From the NCBI GenBank assembly GCA_003153875.1, contig PMBY01000528.1, positions 1-9,298 on the forward strand: a stretch of 9,298 nt of DNA, written 5' to 3'. The stretch comes from Myxococcales bacterium. Its GTDB lineage: Bacteria > Myxococcota > Polyangia > Fen-1088. Shown piece after piece: positions 8,101 to 9,298 of this stretch (the stretch's first letter is position 1; each line of letters starts with the position of its first letter). A program made the position numbers and the translations under genes. The notes under the pieces are model-generated. The model worked only from the letters and a program-made list of their open reading frames with translations. It ran no database searches and was not told the DNA's origin.

Positions 8101-8501
8101 ACGTTCCCTCGCTGCTCAAACTGGCCGAGCTGCACCTGGGCGCCGGGGATTTGGGCGTGGCCCTGTTGTTGCTGGAGCGGGCCGAGACGTTGGCGCCCAA
8201 ACAGGCCGCGATCTACAACCTGCGCGGGGTGGCCTTGCAGCGACTGGCGGAACCGCAAGAGGCAGCCGACGCCTTCGAGAAGGCAGTTTCACTCGATGGA
8301 TCGGATCGCGGCGCGCGCTTCAACCTGGCCGCTCACTATGCCTTCTATGGTCATGTGGACAAGGCCAAGGCCGAGCTTGGCAAGGCGGGAGGATTGCCCG
8401 CCACCGTGGGAGGGCCGGCCGACCATCCCGAACTGGGACGGCTACTCAAACTCGCACCGGTGCCCGGGGTGAAACCCGCGAGCAAGGAAGGTGGAAGATG
8501 A
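5193..8501 (+). CDS. Large TPR lipoprotein, probable envelope scaffold of a Glt/Nfs-type machine
   Basis: The chosen start is ATG 5193, overlapping the upstream stop as ATGA; an in-frame GTG at 5184 would only add three residues. The 1102-residue protein begins MTGRRAVISAALAGLLVGC: a short signal peptide and a good lipobox (LVGC, lipidated C19, Ala at +2), so it is probably anchored in the outer membrane facing the periplasm. Residues 43-88 contain YLPDLHMRLAELYTERARYA, a motif I associate with GltD/GltE-type TPR proteins. TPR-like helices occur at about 105-230 (YSRLLREFP, AHEYRELGEFDNMRETYEKL, YKLGWVRVN), again at about 503-575 (ARSVYEAGDYDRAAQLFFAV), and two to three near-canonical repeats at 959-1065 (LKLAELHLGAGDLGVALLLL, NLRGVALQRLAEPQEAADAF). 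Between them lies irregular helical repeat. The size is near that of M. xanthus AgnA/GltD as I recall it. The subclass assignment is uncertain; the lipoprotein and TPR calls are firm. Confidence 0.87.
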   Translation: MTGRRAVISAALAGLLVGCASAPPLRPPPADPTTQWVLAGRKVDFAITQTKVMIQKARGASYLPDLHMRLAELYTERARYAWLVMYERRRARGDDSRAVEAPEARLLKNLAIGVYSRLLREFPSYARADEATFLMAHEYRELGEFDNMRETYEKLIENFPRSRYRFDAYLSLGDHAFDGNDLTKAERYYNLILAAPQSHVHALARYKLGWVRVNRQDCKGAVRLFEQVLRDRGKQAKNEEALVSTQKSLNVVREALVDLAYCYPDVFPDKPAVPYFRGLAASSLDYLAAMRRLANRFTLKEMSVQAVSVLREVMNASPGDDDAIEMARRLHDSIVKGRVFDQPAEDIGRMVRVLDARLVDYRLTQDKRDQLVSEIEIYARDLATRAHVAAKDSQDRQTLGGVANAYQAYLARFDTSASHTEMQQNLAETLLASHRYYDAGRAYEDVAISADNVKDVTEARLNAISAYQKALEDSGLGRLERAMAWAGVRALGRQIIRETPGHESVMGIKLSIARSVYEAGDYDRAAQLFFAVAMQYPSTTEGTAAAHLTLDSLRQADDLEGIATLGRRLIANARLGNEGLKAELRDIVSKAAQRQVAEVTVTDTGDREEQLLGMAKRHKGSELGEQAFYNTLLVARANGEIERFYELGDQFLVDYPQSQRRVDVLSALATVASDSADLGKAGKYMAAAFAANPGAKEASDRLYTAASIHAVTGEAVAAKEIVKYAERGNGTRVDELLLLLARSGNLSVLEEVLLSNSLTSTVATFFRGYLSYQRGDHEEAGRILARVAFDPATSGPAAEAAARARFLLGEITYAQFRNFAAKPDDVVGTVDGKVGLLQTVDRAFASVIGSRDARWAMAGISRVADAYAKYALFLRGLELPPGLGADESKQLKSVIETQAADADARAAEARTLCSKKAKGAMIVTEAARSCLLGEPMPDVITMYPQTKSSAGGNLPAAAPLRKVLLKNPKDVPSLLKLAELHLGAGDLGVALLLLERAETLAPKQAAIYNLRGVALQRLAEPQEAADAFEKAVSLDGSDRGARFNLAAHYAFYGHVDKAKAELGKAGGLPATVGGPADHPELGRLLKLAPVPGVKPASKEGGR
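8484..8491 (+). promoter_or_regulatory. Ribosome binding site of the coiled-coil lipoprotein gene
   Basis: AAGGAAGG lies 6 bases before ATG 8498 and inside the end of the large TPR gene. Together with the ATGA overlap it supports ATG 8498 as the start and allows both reinitiation and independent initiation. Confidence 0.65.
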
Positions 8502-9118
8502 TCACGCTTCGCTGGTCGGTCGTGGTCTTGCTGCTGGCCGAGGCGTGTGGCACCAGCGCACCCAGCCTGAGTCGGGCCGAACGGGATCGCCTGCCACGAG
8601 ATGCACGCCAGGAGATCTTCGACGCCGAAAACGACGTGATCATCGCGCGCAATCGCCAGGACGAGGCGGGGGAGCGTATTCGCGCCCTGCACGCGGCCAT
8701 GGATCAGGTTGACGAGCGCCAGGGTCGTAGCGAGAAGCGGCTTTCCTCCTCCCCCGGGGGGGCGTCACGGGTGTCAGCCTTACGCAGGGTCACCCGCGCC
8801 GAACAGGACTACCTTGAGGCGCGCCTCGACGTCGCGGATTCCGACGCGGACGTGGCCGAGCAAGAAGTGCTCACGGCCCGCGCACGACTTGACCTGGTCA
8901 AGCAAAGGCAGCTGGTGCGCATCGGCAAGGCGCCCCTGGCTTCGCTCAAGGATTTCGAGAAGGCCATCGAAGCCCAGGAAGCCCAGGGCAAGCAGAGGCG
9001 GGCCTCGGCCCTGGATCTGCGCAGCAAGGCACAGACGCGCCTGGATGCCTGGAAAGCCGCGCAGGATGGCTACGCCAGCCAAACCGGCGACTTTGACAGC
9101 GGGGTCTGGATCGAGTGA
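8498..9118 (+). CDS. Small coiled-coil probable lipoprotein, function unknown
   Basis: The 206-residue protein starts at ATG 8498, overlapping the preceding stop as ATGA. Residues 2-16 form a short hydrophobic leader ending in AEAC, so C17 is the likely lipidated residue; the -3 Ala and -2 Glu make this a poor lipobox, so lipidation is probable rather than certain. From about residue 35 onward the protein is almost entirely charged and helical (DAENDVIIARNRQDEAGERI, ARARLDLVKQRQLVRIGKAP) with heptad-like spacing. A break at about 84-91 (SSSPGGAS) suggests two helices folded back as an antiparallel hairpin, and a second break with Gly-Lys-Ala-Pro falls near 147-150. It ends GDFDSGVWIE. No family is recognised. 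By position it is an envelope spacer or clamp for the machine encoded around it; gene order suggests possible contact with the following motor subunit, which is speculative. Confidence 0.8.
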   Translation: MITLRWSVVVLLLAEACGTSAPSLSRAERDRLPRDARQEIFDAENDVIIARNRQDEAGERIRALHAAMDQVDERQGRSEKRLSSSPGGASRVSALRRVTRAEQDYLEARLDVADSDADVAEQEVLTARARLDLVKQRQLVRIGKAPLASLKDFEKAIEAQEAQGKQRRASALDLRSKAQTRLDAWKAAQDGYASQTGDFDSGVWIE

Positions 9119-9137
9119 AAGCAGTTCTTGTTTACCC

Positions 9138-9163
9138 GGATCGCGCTGTGCGATCCTCTTTCT
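9138..9163 (+). terminator. Hairpin with pyrimidine-rich tail after the lipoprotein gene; possible weak terminator or attenuator
   Basis: A perfect 7-bp stem GGATCGC (9138-9144) pairs with GCGATCC (9150-9156) across a 5-base loop, and is followed by TCTTTCT (9157-9163). The tail is too broken for a strong intrinsic terminator, and the next gene in the same direction starts 38 bases on. Partial termination, an mRNA-stability element, or processing between scaffold and motor genes all fit. Confidence 0.4.
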
Positions 9164-9164
9164 G

Positions 9165-9178
9165 CGCCGCTTGCGGCG
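9165..9178 (+). promoter_or_regulatory. Second short GC-rich hairpin in the leader of the TolQ-like gene
   Basis: CGCCG (9165-9169) can pair with CGGCG (9174-9178) around the four-base loop CTTG. It follows the first hairpin by eight bases and ends 11 bases before the ribosome binding site of the TolQ-like gene. The stem is short and such sequences occur by chance in GC-rich DNA, so it matters mainly through its position. Confidence 0.25.
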
Positions 9179-9189
9179 GCGTATCTCAT

Positions 9190-9195
9190 GGAGGA
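9190..9195 (+). promoter_or_regulatory. Strong ribosome binding site of the TolQ-like gene
   Basis: GGAGGA with a 5-base spacer to ATG 9201 is a close match to the Shine-Dalgarno consensus. Unlike four upstream genes in this run, this one does not overlap its neighbour and has its own strong initiation site, consistent with independent or higher expression. Confidence 0.75.
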
Positions 9196-9200
9196 ATCCG

Positions 9201-9298
9201 ATGCTCGTGATTGTTGAGCTCCTGCTCGCCGGCGGCCTCTTCATGTTTGGGATCCTGGCGACCTCGCTGGTCGCGGTGGGGATCATCGTTCAGCGCGT
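9201..9298 (+). CDS. N terminus of a TolQ/ExbB/MotA-type proton-channel subunit (AglR-like), truncated by the window
   Basis: Thirty-two codons are visible from ATG 9201 to the right edge. The peptide is one hydrophobic helix with the pattern ELLLAGGLFMFGIL followed by VAVGIIVQR. The GG-x-FM-(Y/F)-x-I-L start and the closing V-x-x-I-I-x-x-R are typical of the first helix of TolQ/ExbB/MotA-type proteins, including AglR of the gliding motor. In that family the protein forms the multi-helix ring which, with TolR/ExbD-type partners, turns proton flow into force on a periplasm-spanning protein; the GltG-like protein encoded upstream is the natural recipient. Only the first helix is seen, so another membrane protein cannot be excluded. 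TolR/ExbD-type genes would be expected directly downstream. Confidence 0.7.
   Translation, partial: MLVIVELLLAGGLFMFGILATSLVAVGIIVQR

Noticed and set aside
9138..9163. Hairpin taken as a definite end of the operon
   Set aside because: The T tract is interrupted and the next gene, in the same direction and functionally matched, begins 38 bases later, so full termination is unlikely.

Overview
The window is GC-rich, with a strong preference for G or C at third codon positions. All seven genes lie on the + strand and are packed end to end. The protein families point to a member of the Myxococcota (former Deltaproteobacteria). They include a GltG/PglI-type protein (FHA domain, one membrane helix, AgmX/PglI C-terminal domain), a myxobacterial-type small outer-membrane beta-barrel, very long tetratricopeptide-repeat (TPR) proteins and the start of a TolQ/ExbB/MotA-type motor protein. 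No species can be named from this sequence.

Layout: (1) 1-399, the 3' end of an exported-looking beta-rich protein I do not recognise. (2) 404-838, a small secreted protein with a low-complexity linker and a compact C-terminal segment. (3) 835-3027, a GltG-like inner-membrane protein with a cytoplasmic FHA-like domain, a Pro/Ala linker and an Asp run, a second folded domain, one transmembrane helix, a TonB-like Pro/Lys stretch and a periplasmic AgmX/PglI C-terminal domain. (4) 3044-3700, a beta-barrel protein. (5) 3697-5196, a 499-residue periplasmic TPR protein. (6) 5193-8501, a 1102-residue TPR lipoprotein. (7) 8498-9118, a small coiled-coil probable lipoprotein. (8) 9119-9200, the only sizeable gap, holding two adjacent hairpins. 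(9) 9201 to the right edge, the N terminus of a TolQ/ExbB/MotA-like proton-channel subunit. There is no gene-free stretch over 300 bases, and no RNA gene, mobile element or CRISPR array was seen.

How the genes fit together: the set looks like a trans-envelope machine of the Glt (adventurous gliding) / Nfs (spore-coat export) class. The TolQ-like protein would be the proton-driven motor. The GltG-like protein would carry force from the inner membrane into the periplasm. The two TPR proteins and the lipoprotein would form the periplasmic and outer-membrane scaffold, and the beta-barrel the outer-membrane part. Four of the gene junctions are ATGA overlaps, which suggests translational coupling and fixed stoichiometry. 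From what I know of Myxococcus xanthus, the motor genes (aglRQS) lie apart from the glt clusters. Here a motor-type gene directly follows the scaffold genes, so this may be a self-contained version of the machine. Its actual task (gliding, spore-coat or polysaccharide export, or something else) cannot be read from the sequence.
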